From assembly GCA_028278525.1 (NCBI GenBank), contig JANQEE010000020.1, positions 124,001-188,000 on the forward strand: a stretch of 64,000 bases of DNA, written 5' to 3'. The stretch is from Minwuiaceae bacterium. GTDB lineage: Bacteria; Pseudomonadota; Alphaproteobacteria; Minwuiales; Minwuiaceae. The notes beneath the pieces are model-generated. The model saw only the letters and a list, made by a program, of their open reading frames with translations. It had not been told where the DNA came from and did no database searches. The position numbers were made by a program, and so were the translations under genes. Shown piece by piece: positions 22,256-30,555 of this stretch (position 1 is the first letter of the stretch; every line of letters begins with the position of its first letter).

Positions 22256-22896
22256 GCGAGAATTCGCGCAAGATCCGCCTGCTGATGGAGCTGCGCCGGC
22301 AGGGCATTTCCGACACAAACGTCCTGTCGGCGGTCGAGCGGGTACCGCGTGAACTGTTCGTCCAGGACGCCTTTCTCGACCAGGCCTACGAGAACATCGC
22401 GCTACCGATCAAACACGGTCAGACCATCAGCCAGCCCTATGTGGTCGCCTTCATGACCGAGGCGCTGAAGGTCGGGCCGCGCATGAAGGTGCTGGAGGTC
22501 GGCACCGGGTCCGGCTACCAGGCCGCGATTCTGGCCTTGCTGTGCCGGCGGGTCTACACGGTCGAACGCTATCGCGTCCTGCTGAGGGAAGCGGAGGAGC
22601 GGTTCGCCGAAATGCGGCTGACCAACATCACCAGCCGGGTCGCCGACGGCTACAAGGGCTGGCCCGAACAGGCGCCGTTCGACAGGATCATCGTCACAGC
22701 CGCGGCGCCGGAAATGCCGCCCGTGCTGATCGAACAGCTTGCTGTCGGCGGGATCATGGTGCTGCCGGTCGGCCGCTCGACGACGGATCAGCAGATCGTA
22801 CGCGTCACCAAGAACGAAGACGGATCGATAGCGACGGAAAAGCTCATGGCCGTCCGTTTCGTGCCTTTGGTCGACGGACTGGCGCAAGATGAATAA
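22252..22896 (+). CDS. pcm: Protein-L-isoaspartate O-methyltransferase
   Basis: This 214-residue enzyme methylates abnormal L-isoaspartyl residues so that damaged proteins can be repaired. It carries the active-site segment 'LPIKHGQTISQPYVVAFM' (about 58-75) and SAM motif I 'VLEVGTGSGYQAAIL' (about 82-96). 'FDRIIVTAAAPEMPPVLIEQL' covers motif II. The GTG start overlaps the surE stop, so translation is probably coupled. Contrast the divergent paralogue at 1583-2245, which lacks the GQTIS segment. Confidence 0.96.
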   Translation: MSENSRKIRLLMELRRQGISDTNVLSAVERVPRELFVQDAFLDQAYENIALPIKHGQTISQPYVVAFMTEALKVGPRMKVLEVGTGSGYQAAILALLCRRVYTVERYRVLLREAEERFAEMRLTNITSRVADGYKGWPEQAPFDRIIVTAAAPEMPPVLIEQLAVGGIMVLPVGRSTTDQQIVRVTKNEDGSIATEKLMAVRFVPLVDGLAQDE

Positions 22897-22953
22897 TTCT
22901 TGACGAATCGTTCTGTTCTTGCAGTCGACGCCATTGATTCCTAAAGTCTTCTC

Positions 22954-24366
22954 ATGATTCGGGTTCGAAAACGCCTGCAGCTGCTTACTGCCGTTACCGC
23001 AGCCGTCCTGCTGGCCTCTTGCGCACGGTCCACATTGGCGCCTGTCGTCTACAAGGGATCGCCTGTCGACAATCAGGCGTCCGCCGGCGAATCGTTTAGA
23101 TCGGTGCCGCAGCCCGCGGTCACGACCGCCCCGGCCGGAATCACCCCAAGTTGGGCGTTGCCGCCCAAAACCGCCGCCCCGGTGACGCGAACGGTAACAA
23201 GCCGCGCTCCGGCGCGCGTGCAGGCACTGCCGCCTCAGGGAGACAGCTTCCGCATGGAAGGCAGCACACCCTCCTGGGCCTTGCCGACACGCAGCCCGGC
23301 TGCCGCCAGCCCGCCGGCCGTTGCTGCGCCGAAACCGCAACCCGTATGGACACCGGCACCCGTCGCGCAAGCTCAACCGGCAGTGCAAAGGGTTCCACCC
23401 TCGATCCCGCCCGTAGCGAAGCGGGCCGAACCTCCGTCCCAGTTCGTCGGTGGCGGCGTGGCGGTGGTCGAACCCGGCGATACGGTCTATGCGGTCGCCC
23501 GGCGCAGCGGTTTGCCGATCAAGGTATTGATCCAGGCCAACGGCCTGAAGGCGCCCTACCGCATCGCCGTCGGCAACAAACTGCGGTTGCCGAAAGTGCG
23601 CCTGCATACGGTGACGCCCGGGGAAACGCTGTTCCGCATCGCCAAATCCTATGGCGTCGACACATACGAACTCGCCAAACTGAACGGCATCGGCGAGCCC
23701 TTTACGGTTCCGATCGGCAACCGTTTGGCGATACCGGCGGCCTACGTCGCCGCCACGTCGCCGACTGAAACGACGAGCACGGCTGGCAGCGGCGGAATCC
23801 CGGCTGCGCCGCCGGCGCAATCCGTGGCGCTCAACGCGCCGCCGGCGCCCAGCGTCGCCGTGCCTACCGGTCCCTTGCCGAAAGCCCGCCGCGCCGCGCT
23901 ACCGGTGCCGCCGCGGATCGGCAAATTTACCTGGCCTGTCGCCAACGGCCGGGTCATCTCGCGATTCGGCGTCAAACGGGGCGGCCTGCACAACGACGGC
24001 ATTAATATCGCCGTCCCGCGCGGAACGTCGATCAAAGCCGCCGAGAACGGCGTGGTCGCCTATGTCGGCAACGAGTTGCCGGGTTTCGGCAACCTGGTCC
24101 TGATTAAGCATCGAGACGGCTACACCACGACCTACGCGCACAGCGAAACGGTGCTGGTGAAGCGCGGACAGCAGGTGAAACGCGGACAGGTCATCGCCAA
24201 GGCCGGCAGCACCGGCAGTGTCGACAAACCGCAGCTTCACTTCGAGATCCGGCGCGGCTCCCAGGCGATCGATCCTGCCAAGTTCCTCGGCAAATCGACG
24301 CTTGCCGGCAATCCGCGCAAGATCAGTCGAGTTTCATCCCCTGGCGGCCGGCCAGGTCCTGGATAA
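22954..24366 (+). CDS. NlpD-like LysM/M23 lipoprotein (divisome amidase activator type)
   Basis: This 470-residue envelope protein has a lipoprotein signal (lipobox LLASC, Cys 23) and a long Pro/Ala-rich spacer. Two LysM domains follow (about 170-212 and 221-265), a second spacer, and a C-terminal M23/LytM domain (about 326-450). The zinc-binding residues look degenerate. The first motif reads 'LHNDGINIA' rather than the H-x-G-x-D type, and the second reads 'QLHFEIR' where active enzymes have H-x-H. It probably activates amidases at division, as NlpD and EnvC do. The position after surE-pcm matches nlpD in enterobacteria, but no rpoS follows. Its 3' end overlaps the convergent DUF815 gene by 44 bp. 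Confidence 0.88.
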   Translation: MIRVRKRLQLLTAVTAAVLLASCARSTLAPVVYKGSPVDNQASAGESFRSVPQPAVTTAPAGITPSWALPPKTAAPVTRTVTSRAPARVQALPPQGDSFRMEGSTPSWALPTRSPAAASPPAVAAPKPQPVWTPAPVAQAQPAVQRVPPSIPPVAKRAEPPSQFVGGGVAVVEPGDTVYAVARRSGLPIKVLIQANGLKAPYRIAVGNKLRLPKVRLHTVTPGETLFRIAKSYGVDTYELAKLNGIGEPFTVPIGNRLAIPAAYVAATSPTETTSTAGSGGIPAAPPAQSVALNAPPAPSVAVPTGPLPKARRAALPVPPRIGKFTWPVANGRVISRFGVKRGGLHNDGINIAVPRGTSIKAAENGVVAYVGNELPGFGNLVLIKHRDGYTTTYAHSETVLVKRGQQVKRGQVIAKAGSTGSVDKPQLHFEIRRGSQAIDPAKFLGKSTLAGNPRKISRVSSPGGRPGPG

Positions 24367-25183
24367 ACTGCCACGCGACGCGCCCGGACCGGGCGCCGCG
24401 GGTCATCGACCATTCCACGGCCTCGCGCCGCAGCGTTTCCTGATCGATCTTCAGTTTGTAGCGGGCGACATAGCCATCCAGCATGTCGAAATAGTCGTCC
24501 TGGCTGCAGGTATGGAAGCCGAGCCAGAGGCCGAACCGGTCGGATAGAGATACCTTCTCTTCCACCGCTTCCGCCGGATTGATCGCCGTCGACCGCTCGT
24601 TCTCCATCATGTCGCGCGGCATCAGGTGACGCCGGTTGGAGGTGGCGTAGAAGATCACGTTCTCGGGCCGGCCTTCGATCCCGCCTTCCAGCACCGCCTT
24701 CAGCGACTTGTAGCTGGTGTCGTCGCTGTCGAACGACAGGTCGTCGCAGAACAGGATACAGCGGCGGCTTCCGTCGGCGCGGATATGCGTCAACAAGGTC
24801 GGCAGGGTGGGGATATCCTCCCGGTGGATCTCGATCAGCGCCAGCGCCCCCGGCCGCGCCAAATTGATCGCCGCGTGCACCGCCTTGACCAGCGAGCTTT
24901 TGCCCATGCCGCGCGCGCCCCACAACAGCGCGTTGTTGGCCGGCACGCCGTCCGCGAAACGCTGGGTATTGTCGAGCAGGATGTCGCGCACCCGGTCGAC
25001 GCCCTTCAGTAGATCCAGGTCGACATGGCTGACATTGGGCACCGGCTGCAACAAGCCGCCTTCCGGATGCCAGACGAAGGCGTCCGCCTTGTCGAGGCCG
25101 ACCTGGCCGCTCACGGGTGGCGTCAGCCGGTCCAGCGCCTCGGCGATCCGGGTCAGCACCGGCAATAGATCAGACTGCGACAT
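24323..25183 (-). CDS. DUF815 family AAA-type ATPase
   Basis: This 286-residue P-loop ATPase has Walker A 'WGARGMGKSSLVKA' (about 89-102), Walker B 'RCILFCDDLSFDSDD' (about 140-154) and the conserved stretch 'VIFYATSNRRHLMPRDMMEN', ending in an AAA lid. Members are widespread next to yajC/secDF or M23 genes; their function is not established. The ATG at 25183 follows GGAAG and begins the conserved N-terminal helix. The frame is open up to 25540 but that part has no family similarity that I recognise. It is transcribed divergently from yajC. Confidence 0.88.
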   Translation of the reverse strand: MSQSDLLPVLTRIAEALDRLTPPVSGQVGLDKADAFVWHPEGGLLQPVPNVSHVDLDLLKGVDRVRDILLDNTQRFADGVPANNALLWGARGMGKSSLVKAVHAAINLARPGALALIEIHREDIPTLPTLLTHIRADGSRRCILFCDDLSFDSDDTSYKSLKAVLEGGIEGRPENVIFYATSNRRHLMPRDMMENERSTAINPAEAVEEKVSLSDRFGLWLGFHTCSQDDYFDMLDGYVARYKLKIDQETLRREAVEWSMTRGARSGRVAWQFIQDLAGRQGMKLD

Positions 25184-25402
25184 CTTCCGACACCTTGGAT
25201 AGTTTCCGGGCCGGGCAAGGCGGCCGCTTGAACCGCGCCGGCGCCCGAACCAGATACAATGGGCGCGGGAACCTAGCACACAGCCTCGCTCGGTCAAACC
25301 GCCCGCTAAACCGCGGAAACGCTCACCCGTATGTGGTTTGCATTCGACCCCCGGGTCGCTATATTCCGCGATTGTCCGGCTCTGCCGCTCAAGGAGTTTT
25401 TC

Positions 25403-25810
25403 ATGCTCATTTCTCCCGCCTATGCCCAGGCCGCCGGTGGCGGATCGGATTTTTTTGTCACGCTGATGCCGCTGGTATTGATCTTCGTGGTATTCTACTT
25501 CCTGTTGATCAGGCCGCAGCAGAAACGCATGAAGGACCACAAGGCGATGATCAACGCGGTCCGGCGCGGGGATACGGTGGTCACCGGCGGGGGCATCGTC
25601 GGCAAGGTCAGCAAGGTCAAGGATGACGAGACCGTGCAGATCGAAATCGCCGACGGCATCCGCATCAACGTGATCCGCGATACGCTCTCAAGCGTGCGCA
25701 GCAAAAGCGAGCCCGCGGCCGGCCAGGGCGACGCGAAGCCTGCCGCCGCCGGTGGCGGCGGTGAGCAGGGCGCCAAGGCCGGCGGTCTGTTCTCCAAACT
25801 TAAACGCTGA
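25403..25810 (+). CDS. yajC: Preprotein translocase subunit YajC
   Basis: This 135-residue inner-membrane accessory subunit of the Sec-DF-YajC complex starts with the typical 'LISPAYAQAAGG' leader. One transmembrane helix comes next (about 18-38), then 'LIRPQQKRMKDHKAMI' and a cytoplasmic domain ('GDTVVTGGGIVGKV'). The ATG at 25403 follows AAGGAG. It heads the yajC-secD-secF run, 24 bp before secD. Confidence 0.96.
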   Translation: MLISPAYAQAAGGGSDFFVTLMPLVLIFVVFYFLLIRPQQKRMKDHKAMINAVRRGDTVVTGGGIVGKVSKVKDDETVQIEIADGIRINVIRDTLSSVRSKSEPAAGQGDAKPAAAGGGGEQGAKAGGLFSKLKR

Positions 25811-25834
25811 CCGGCCGAGAGGCATTGAGCGGCC

Positions 25835-27442
25835 ATGCTGTATTTCGCCAAATGGAAGATCGCGGGCGTCCTGGCCGTCTGCCTGCTGGGCATCGTCCTG
25901 ACGTCCCCGAATTTCCTGCCACGCGACGTGGCCCACTCGATTCCGGACTGGCTGCCCCACCAACAGATTAATCTGGGGCTGGATCTGCAAGGCGGCTCCC
26001 ACCTGCTGCTGGAAGTCGACGTCGACACGGTGATCCGAGACCGCTTCGAATCCCTGGAAGATGCGGTCCGCCTGGAACTCCGCCAAAAGCCGCGGATCGG
26101 CTATCGCGGCATCGGCGTCAAAGGCGATGCGGTAACCCTGACCATCCGCAACCCCGATGAAGTCGACGCCGCCGCGCGACGCCTGCGCGCCCTGGCTGTG
26201 CCGGTCAACGCCAATCCCTTGCTCGGCATCGTCGGCGGTACGCCGGATATCGAAGTCTTGGTGGGCGGCGGTGGGCAGCTCACGGTCGGGCTGACCGAGG
26301 AAGCGCTGCGCCAACGGGTCGATTCCGCGGTCCGCCAGTCGATCGAGATCGTACGCCGCCGTATCGACGAGACCGGCGTCAACGAACCGTCAATCCAACG
26401 CCAGGGCGGCGAGAGGATTTTGATCCAGCTGCCGGGCGTCGACGACCCCGACCGGGTCAAGCGTCTGCTTGGCGAAACCGCAAAGATGACGTTTCATCTC
26501 GTCGACATGACGGCCGATCCGTCATCCGGGCGGGTCCCACCCGGCAGCAGGCTCCTGCCAAGCGACGACCCGGACGATCCCATCCAGACCTATGTCGTGC
26601 GCAAGCGCGTCGAGGTGTCGGGCGAAAATCTGGTCGACGCCCAGCCGACCTACGAGCAGGGCCGGCCGGTCGTCAGTTTCCGGTTCGATGCCGTCGGCGC
26701 CAAACGCTTTGCGGATACGACGTCGCAGAACGTCAACCGGCCCTTCGCCATCGTGCTCGACGACAAGGTCGTCAGTGCCCCCAGGATTAATGAACCGATC
26801 CTGCAGGGCGCCGGCATCATCTCCGGCAACTTCACGCCGCAATCAGCCAACGACCTCGCCCTGTTGCTCCGCGCCGGCGCGCTGCCGGCGCCGCTGGAAA
26901 TCCTGGAAGAGCGGACGGTCGGCCCGGACCTCGGCGCCGACTCCATCCAGGCGGGCAAGGTCGCCAGCGGGATCGGCTTCGTGCTGGTGATCATCTTCAT
27001 GGTCATCGCCTACGGCCTGTTCGGCCTGGCCGCCAATGCCGCCCTGATCACCAACATGTTCCTGATTTTCGGTACGTTGTCGCTGTTGCAGGCGACGCTG
27101 ACACTGCCGGGTATCGCCGGGATCGTGTTGACGATCGGCATGGCGGTCGACGCCAATGTGCTGATCTTCGAGCGGATTCGCGAAGAGATCCGAGCGGGTA
27201 AGTCGCCGTTTAACGCGGTCGAGGCCGGCTACAAACGCGCCTTCACCACCATCGTCGACGCCAACGTCACGACCGGCATAGCGGCGATCATCCTGTTCGC
27301 GTTCGGGTCCGGCCCGGTAAAGGGCTTCGCGGTCACGCTTGGCATCGGAATCCTGAGCTCGATGTTCACCGCAACCGTGTTGACCCGTCTGCTGGTTTCA
27401 TTGTGGTTGCGCCGCACGCGGCCGACCGCGCTCGCACTGTAG
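25835..27442 (+). CDS. secD: Protein translocase subunit SecD
   Basis: This 535-residue RND-type membrane protein uses the proton gradient to pull exported proteins through SecYEG on the periplasmic side. It has the N-terminal helix and then 'INLGLDLQGGSHLLLEVD' (D1 motif). The periplasmic P1 domain is large, with 'RRIDETGVNEPSIQRQG'. Five further helices contain D4 'IVLTIGMAVDANVLIFERI'. secF follows after 15 bp. Confidence 0.97.
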   Translation: MLYFAKWKIAGVLAVCLLGIVLTSPNFLPRDVAHSIPDWLPHQQINLGLDLQGGSHLLLEVDVDTVIRDRFESLEDAVRLELRQKPRIGYRGIGVKGDAVTLTIRNPDEVDAAARRLRALAVPVNANPLLGIVGGTPDIEVLVGGGGQLTVGLTEEALRQRVDSAVRQSIEIVRRRIDETGVNEPSIQRQGGERILIQLPGVDDPDRVKRLLGETAKMTFHLVDMTADPSSGRVPPGSRLLPSDDPDDPIQTYVVRKRVEVSGENLVDAQPTYEQGRPVVSFRFDAVGAKRFADTTSQNVNRPFAIVLDDKVVSAPRINEPILQGAGIISGNFTPQSANDLALLLRAGALPAPLEILEERTVGPDLGADSIQAGKVASGIGFVLVIIFMVIAYGLFGLAANAALITNMFLIFGTLSLLQATLTLPGIAGIVLTIGMAVDANVLIFERIREEIRAGKSPFNAVEAGYKRAFTTIVDANVTTGIAAIILFAFGSGPVKGFAVTLGIGILSSMFTATVLTRLLVSLWLRRTRPTALAL

Positions 27443-27457
27443 GGGGAGGGCGCGGCG

Positions 27458-28393
27458 ATGTTTCATCTAAGATTGGTGCCGGCGAACACGAAGGTCCCGT
27501 TCATCAGGCACCATGTCATAGCGTTCATCTTCTCCGCCTTGCTGGCGGTCGGCTCGATCGTGATGTTTTTCGGGCCCGGCGTGAACCTCGGCATCGATTT
27601 CGAGGGCGGTATCCTGATCGAGATCGGAACCGACCAGCCGGCGGATGTTTCCGCGATGCGCAGGTCGATGTCCGGACTTGGTCTCGGCGAGGTCGCGCTG
27701 CAGGAATTCGGCTCGCCGACGGAAGTCCTGATCCGAATCGAACGGCAGACCGGCGGCGAGAAGGAGCAGCTTGCGGCTGTCGACGCCGTTAAACGCCAAC
27801 TGTCCCAGGATTTCGGCGACGTGTCGTACCGGCGGGTCGAGTTTGTCGGCCCGAAGGTCAGCGCGGAACTGGTACTGGCGGCCGTAGAGGCGGTCGGCAT
27901 CGCCGTCGTCGCGATGCTGCTCTACATCTGGTTCCGGTTCGAGTGGCAGTTCAGTGTCGGCGCGGTTCTGGCGCTGGTCCACGACGTCGTTCTGACCATC
28001 GGTATGTTCGCCGTTACACGGATAGAGTTCAATCTCGCCAGTGTCGCCGCGATTTTGACCATCGTCGGTTATTCCATCAACGACACCGTCGTCGTATACG
28101 ACCGCATCCGCGAAAATCTGCGCAAGTACAAGCAGATGGAAATTCCCGACCTGCTTAATCTCAGCATCAACGACACCCTGTCGCGCACGACCATGACCTC
28201 GGTCACGACCTTGCTGGCGCTGCTGTCGCTGTTCTTCTTCGGCGGCGAGGTCATCCGTGGCTTCGCGTTTGCCATGATCTGGGGCGTGGTGGTCGGCACC
28301 TATTCGTCGATCTTCGTCGCCGCGCCGTTGCTGCTTCATCTGAAATTGCAGCGCGGCGGTGCCGCCGAAGAGGCGGAGAAACAGAAGGCCTGA
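27458..28393 (+). CDS. secF: Protein translocase subunit SecF
   Basis: This 311-residue partner of SecD has the F1 motif 'GVNLGIDFEGGILIEI', a periplasmic domain, and the F4 motif 'VGYSINDTVVVYDRIRENL' within its six-helix core. It lies directly downstream of secD and 13 bp upstream of the Mth938-domain gene. Confidence 0.97.
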   Translation: MFHLRLVPANTKVPFIRHHVIAFIFSALLAVGSIVMFFGPGVNLGIDFEGGILIEIGTDQPADVSAMRRSMSGLGLGEVALQEFGSPTEVLIRIERQTGGEKEQLAAVDAVKRQLSQDFGDVSYRRVEFVGPKVSAELVLAAVEAVGIAVVAMLLYIWFRFEWQFSVGAVLALVHDVVLTIGMFAVTRIEFNLASVAAILTIVGYSINDTVVVYDRIRENLRKYKQMEIPDLLNLSINDTLSRTTMTSVTTLLALLSLFFFGGEVIRGFAFAMIWGVVVGTYSSIFVAAPLLLHLKLQRGGAAEEAEKQKA

Positions 28394-28406
28394 CAGCCAG
28401 TCGGAC

Positions 28407-28784
28407 ATGGACATCACCCCGCGCATCGCGGCCGGCCGCCAGTTGGTTACGGCCTACGGCAACGGTGGCTTCCGTATCAACAACCAGGCCTTCAAAGGAT
28501 CGGTCCTGGTGTTTCCCGACCGCGCCATCGAATGGCCGATTGCGTCCATGGATGAGCTTACCGCCGACAGCCTGAGTCAGGTAGCCGAGGCAACACCGCC
28601 GGTGGAAGTGCTGCTGGTCGGCTGCGGCGCGTCTTTGGCGTTCATTCGCCCGGAGATCCGCGAACCGCTACGCGAGGCCGGCATCGTCATCGACGGCATG
28701 GACACTGGCGCCGCCTGCCGGACATACAACGTGCTGCTGTCGGAAGAACGCCGCATCGCCGCCGCTCTCATCGCCATCGAATAA
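28407..28784 (+). CDS. Mth938-like domain protein (NDUFAF3 homologue, DUF498)
   Basis: This 125-residue single-domain protein belongs to the Mth938/DUF498 family, with 'YGNGGFRINNQAFKGSVLVFP' (shortened here to its core) near residue 17 and 'LLVGCGASL' near residue 72. The mitochondrial member NDUFAF3 is an assembly factor for respiratory complex I. The bacterial function is not proven, but the position after secDF is a conserved arrangement. The ATG at 28407 lies 13 bp after secF, so the four genes yajC-secD-secF-Mth938 are probably one operon. An NDUFAF6-type gene lies 0.9 kb further on. Confidence 0.88.
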   Translation: MDITPRIAAGRQLVTAYGNGGFRINNQAFKGSVLVFPDRAIEWPIASMDELTADSLSQVAEATPPVEVLLVGCGASLAFIRPEIREPLREAGIVIDGMDTGAACRTYNVLLSEERRIAAALIAIE

Positions 28785-28787
28785 AAA

Positions 28788-28813
28788 AAACCGGGGCCCG
28801 AAGGCCCCGGTTT
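28788..28813. terminator. Bidirectional Rho-independent terminator
   Basis: CCGGGGCC (28791-28798) and GGCCCCGG (28803-28810) form a perfect 8-bp stem with a CGAA loop, flanked by AAA/TTT. On the minus strand it is followed by an eight-base T-run, so it ends the PuuD-like transcript efficiently. On the plus strand only TTT follows the stem. It lies between the convergent Mth938 and PuuD-like genes. Confidence 0.85.
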
Positions 28814-28817
28814 GACG

Positions 28818-28834
28818 CAAGGCCCAAGGCCTTG
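28818..28834. other. Small second hairpin beside the terminator
   Basis: CAAGGCC (28818-28824) pairs with GGCCTTG (28828-28834) around a CAA loop. It sits between the terminator and the PuuD-like stop codon and may add to termination. Confidence 0.45.
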
Positions 28835-28838
28835 TGTG

Positions 28839-29444
28839 TCAGTAGATGTTCTGCGCCGACACCATGGCGTACAGCATGGGGATCGACAGCATCGTGTTGG
28901 TGCGGCTGAACAGCATCGCCGTCCGCGCCGATTTCGCCTTCGTGTCGGCATCCGCTTCGACAATGCCCAACGCCTTCTTCTGGTTCGGCCAGATGACGAA
29001 CCAGACGTTGAACCACATGATCGCGCCAAGCCACATGCCGATGCCGATGGCGGTGTGCTTCGGCACGCCGTCGGTCAGCCCAAGCGTGATCGCACTGATC
29101 AGGTAACCGTTCAGGTGAGCGAGAATCAGCCCGGTGACGATGGTCGCCATCGCACCCCAGCGGAACCACCAAAGCGCCGCCGGCGCGATCACCTTGCCGA
29201 TCGCCGGTTTCTGCTCGTCTGGAATGTTCGGCATGTTCGGTATCTGGACGAAGTTGAAATACCAGAGCAGACCGATCCACATCACACCGCTGAGTACGTG
29301 CAGCCAGCGGAAGAAGAACGCCCACCAGGCGAGGTCCAGACTCAGACCCTGCTGGTGCCAACCGACCATGATGACGATCAAGACGACCGCCAGCACGAAG
29401 CCGGCGATTACCGTATTGCGTAACGAAGATAGTATTGCTGCCAC
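28839..29444 (-). CDS. PuuD-like (urate oxidase N-terminal family) membrane protein
   Basis: This 201-residue protein has about four to five transmembrane helices and resembles the membrane domain of bacterial urate hydroxylase PuuD, with 'FFFRWLHVLSGVMWIGLLWYF' at about 35-55. The cytochrome c domain of full PuuD is absent. Proteins of this short kind are common in alphaproteobacteria and often have no purine genes nearby, as here, so urate oxidation should not be assumed. The helix His could bind haem, which is inference. The GTG start at 29444 has a strong GGGAGGGG site. A longer frame to 29561 lacks such a site. Confidence 0.75.
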   Translation of the reverse strand: MAAILSSLRNTVIAGFVLAVVLIVIMVGWHQQGLSLDLAWWAFFFRWLHVLSGVMWIGLLWYFNFVQIPNMPNIPDEQKPAIGKVIAPAALWWFRWGAMATIVTGLILAHLNGYLISAITLGLTDGVPKHTAIGIGMWLGAIMWFNVWFVIWPNQKKALGIVEADADTKAKSARTAMLFSRTNTMLSIPMLYAMVSAQNIY

Positions 29445-29509
29445 TTCTGACCCCTCCCGTTTCGATCCGTTGCCCGCAAATTTACCAGGAAATGCCGACC
29501 GCGTTAAAG

Positions 29510-29530
29510 CCATGCACCATGGATGCATGG
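29510..29530. promoter_or_regulatory. Inverted repeat between divergent genes, possible operator
   Basis: CCATGCA (29510-29516) and TGCATGG (29524-29530) form a perfect 7-bp inverted repeat with a 7-bp spacer. It lies between the PuuD-like start and the NDUFAF6-type gene. No regulator is identified. Confidence 0.3.
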
Positions 29531-29702
29531 ATCGCCGCCAAGCCGCGTTTTGCGAAACCAACTCGTTCCAGGACCGGAAAGGTAGTCAGTCGCGACCGTC
29601 TTGTGAAGTGCGAAATCAGCAGTACACCAATGCTTTATGTCGATTGGACTGGGCTCTGCCGTGACCTATATTGCCCCCCAATCATACACCCTTCGGATCG
29701 AT

Positions 29703-30551
29703 ATGGCGGCCAATTCCTCGCTTTCCTACTGCGCCACACAGGTGCGCCGGGACGACCATGACCGCTTCCTGACCGCGTTGTTTGCACCCGCGGCGATTCG
29801 CGAGGACCTGTTCGCGCTCTATGCATTCAATCTTGAACTCGCCAAAACACGCGAGCAGGTCTCGGAAGCGATTCTCGGCGAAATCCGGCTGCAATGGTGG
29901 CGCGAGACGCTGGAAGAGATTTTTGCCGGCAACCGGCGCGAGCATCCGGTGGTGGGCGCACTGGCCGATTCCATCGAGACGCACCAACTTGACCGCACGC
30001 TGTTGGACCGCCTTATCGACGCCAGGACGGCCGACCTGACGGACGACCCACCCGCCGACATGACCGCACTGGAAGACTACGCCCGAGGCACGTCCTCCGG
30101 CCTTATGCAACTTGCCCTGCAGGTGCTTGGCGTGCGAACCGGCGACGCCGATACGGCCGCCGAGCATGCCGGCGTCGGTTGGGCGCTGACCGGTCTGATA
30201 CGGGCGGTACCGTTTCACGGCGCCCAGGGGCGCGTCTATCTGCCGCAGGACCTGTTGGAAGCCGAGGGGCTGAATATCCACGCAACCGCACACGACAGGA
30301 ACCCGGAAAAAATCCGGCGGATCGCCGGCCACTTGGCTGAGACCGCGGCGAACCACCTGCGGCAGGCCAGGGCGATCCGCAGCCGGATACCGAAAAAGGC
30401 GCTGCCGGCCCTGCTACCGGCCAGTCTCGCAGACGTCTATTTGGCGCGGCTCCGCAAAGCGGGCTACGACCTGTCGGACCGCCGTCTCGAGGTCTCGGCT
30501 CCCCGGCGCCAGTTCAAGCTTTTGTGGAACGCCCTGACCGGACGCTACTGA
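29703..30551 (+). CDS. Squalene/phytoene synthase-like protein of the NDUFAF6 type
   Basis: This 282-residue helical protein has the prenyl-synthase fold but lacks the Asp-rich catalytic motifs. The position of the first DxxxD reads 'LYAFNLELAKTREQVSE', and no second DDxxD is seen. That pattern matches the mitochondrial complex I assembly factor NDUFAF6 ('AFNVELA...VSE'), as do 'LRLQWWRETLEEIF'-like and 'RAVPFHGAQGRVYLP' segments. It is therefore unlikely to make phytoene or squalene. The ATG at 29703 precedes the conserved 'SLSYCATQVRRDDHDRF'. Another ATG at 29637 is possible. It converges with trmFO. Confidence 0.82.
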   Translation: MAANSSLSYCATQVRRDDHDRFLTALFAPAAIREDLFALYAFNLELAKTREQVSEAILGEIRLQWWRETLEEIFAGNRREHPVVGALADSIETHQLDRTLLDRLIDARTADLTDDPPADMTALEDYARGTSSGLMQLALQVLGVRTGDADTAAEHAGVGWALTGLIRAVPFHGAQGRVYLPQDLLEAEGLNIHATAHDRNPEKIRRIAGHLAETAANHLRQARAIRSRIPKKALPALLPASLADVYLARLRKAGYDLSDRRLEVSAPRRQFKLLWNALTGRY

Positions 30552-30555
30552 CCGA

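Noticed and set aside
28839-29444. Functional urate hydroxylase
   Set aside because: The cytochrome c domain is missing and there are no purine-degradation genes in the window.
29637-30551. Carotenoid or hopanoid biosynthesis enzyme
   Set aside because: The Asp-rich motifs needed for prenyl-diphosphate chemistry are absent, and no crt or hpn genes are adjacent.
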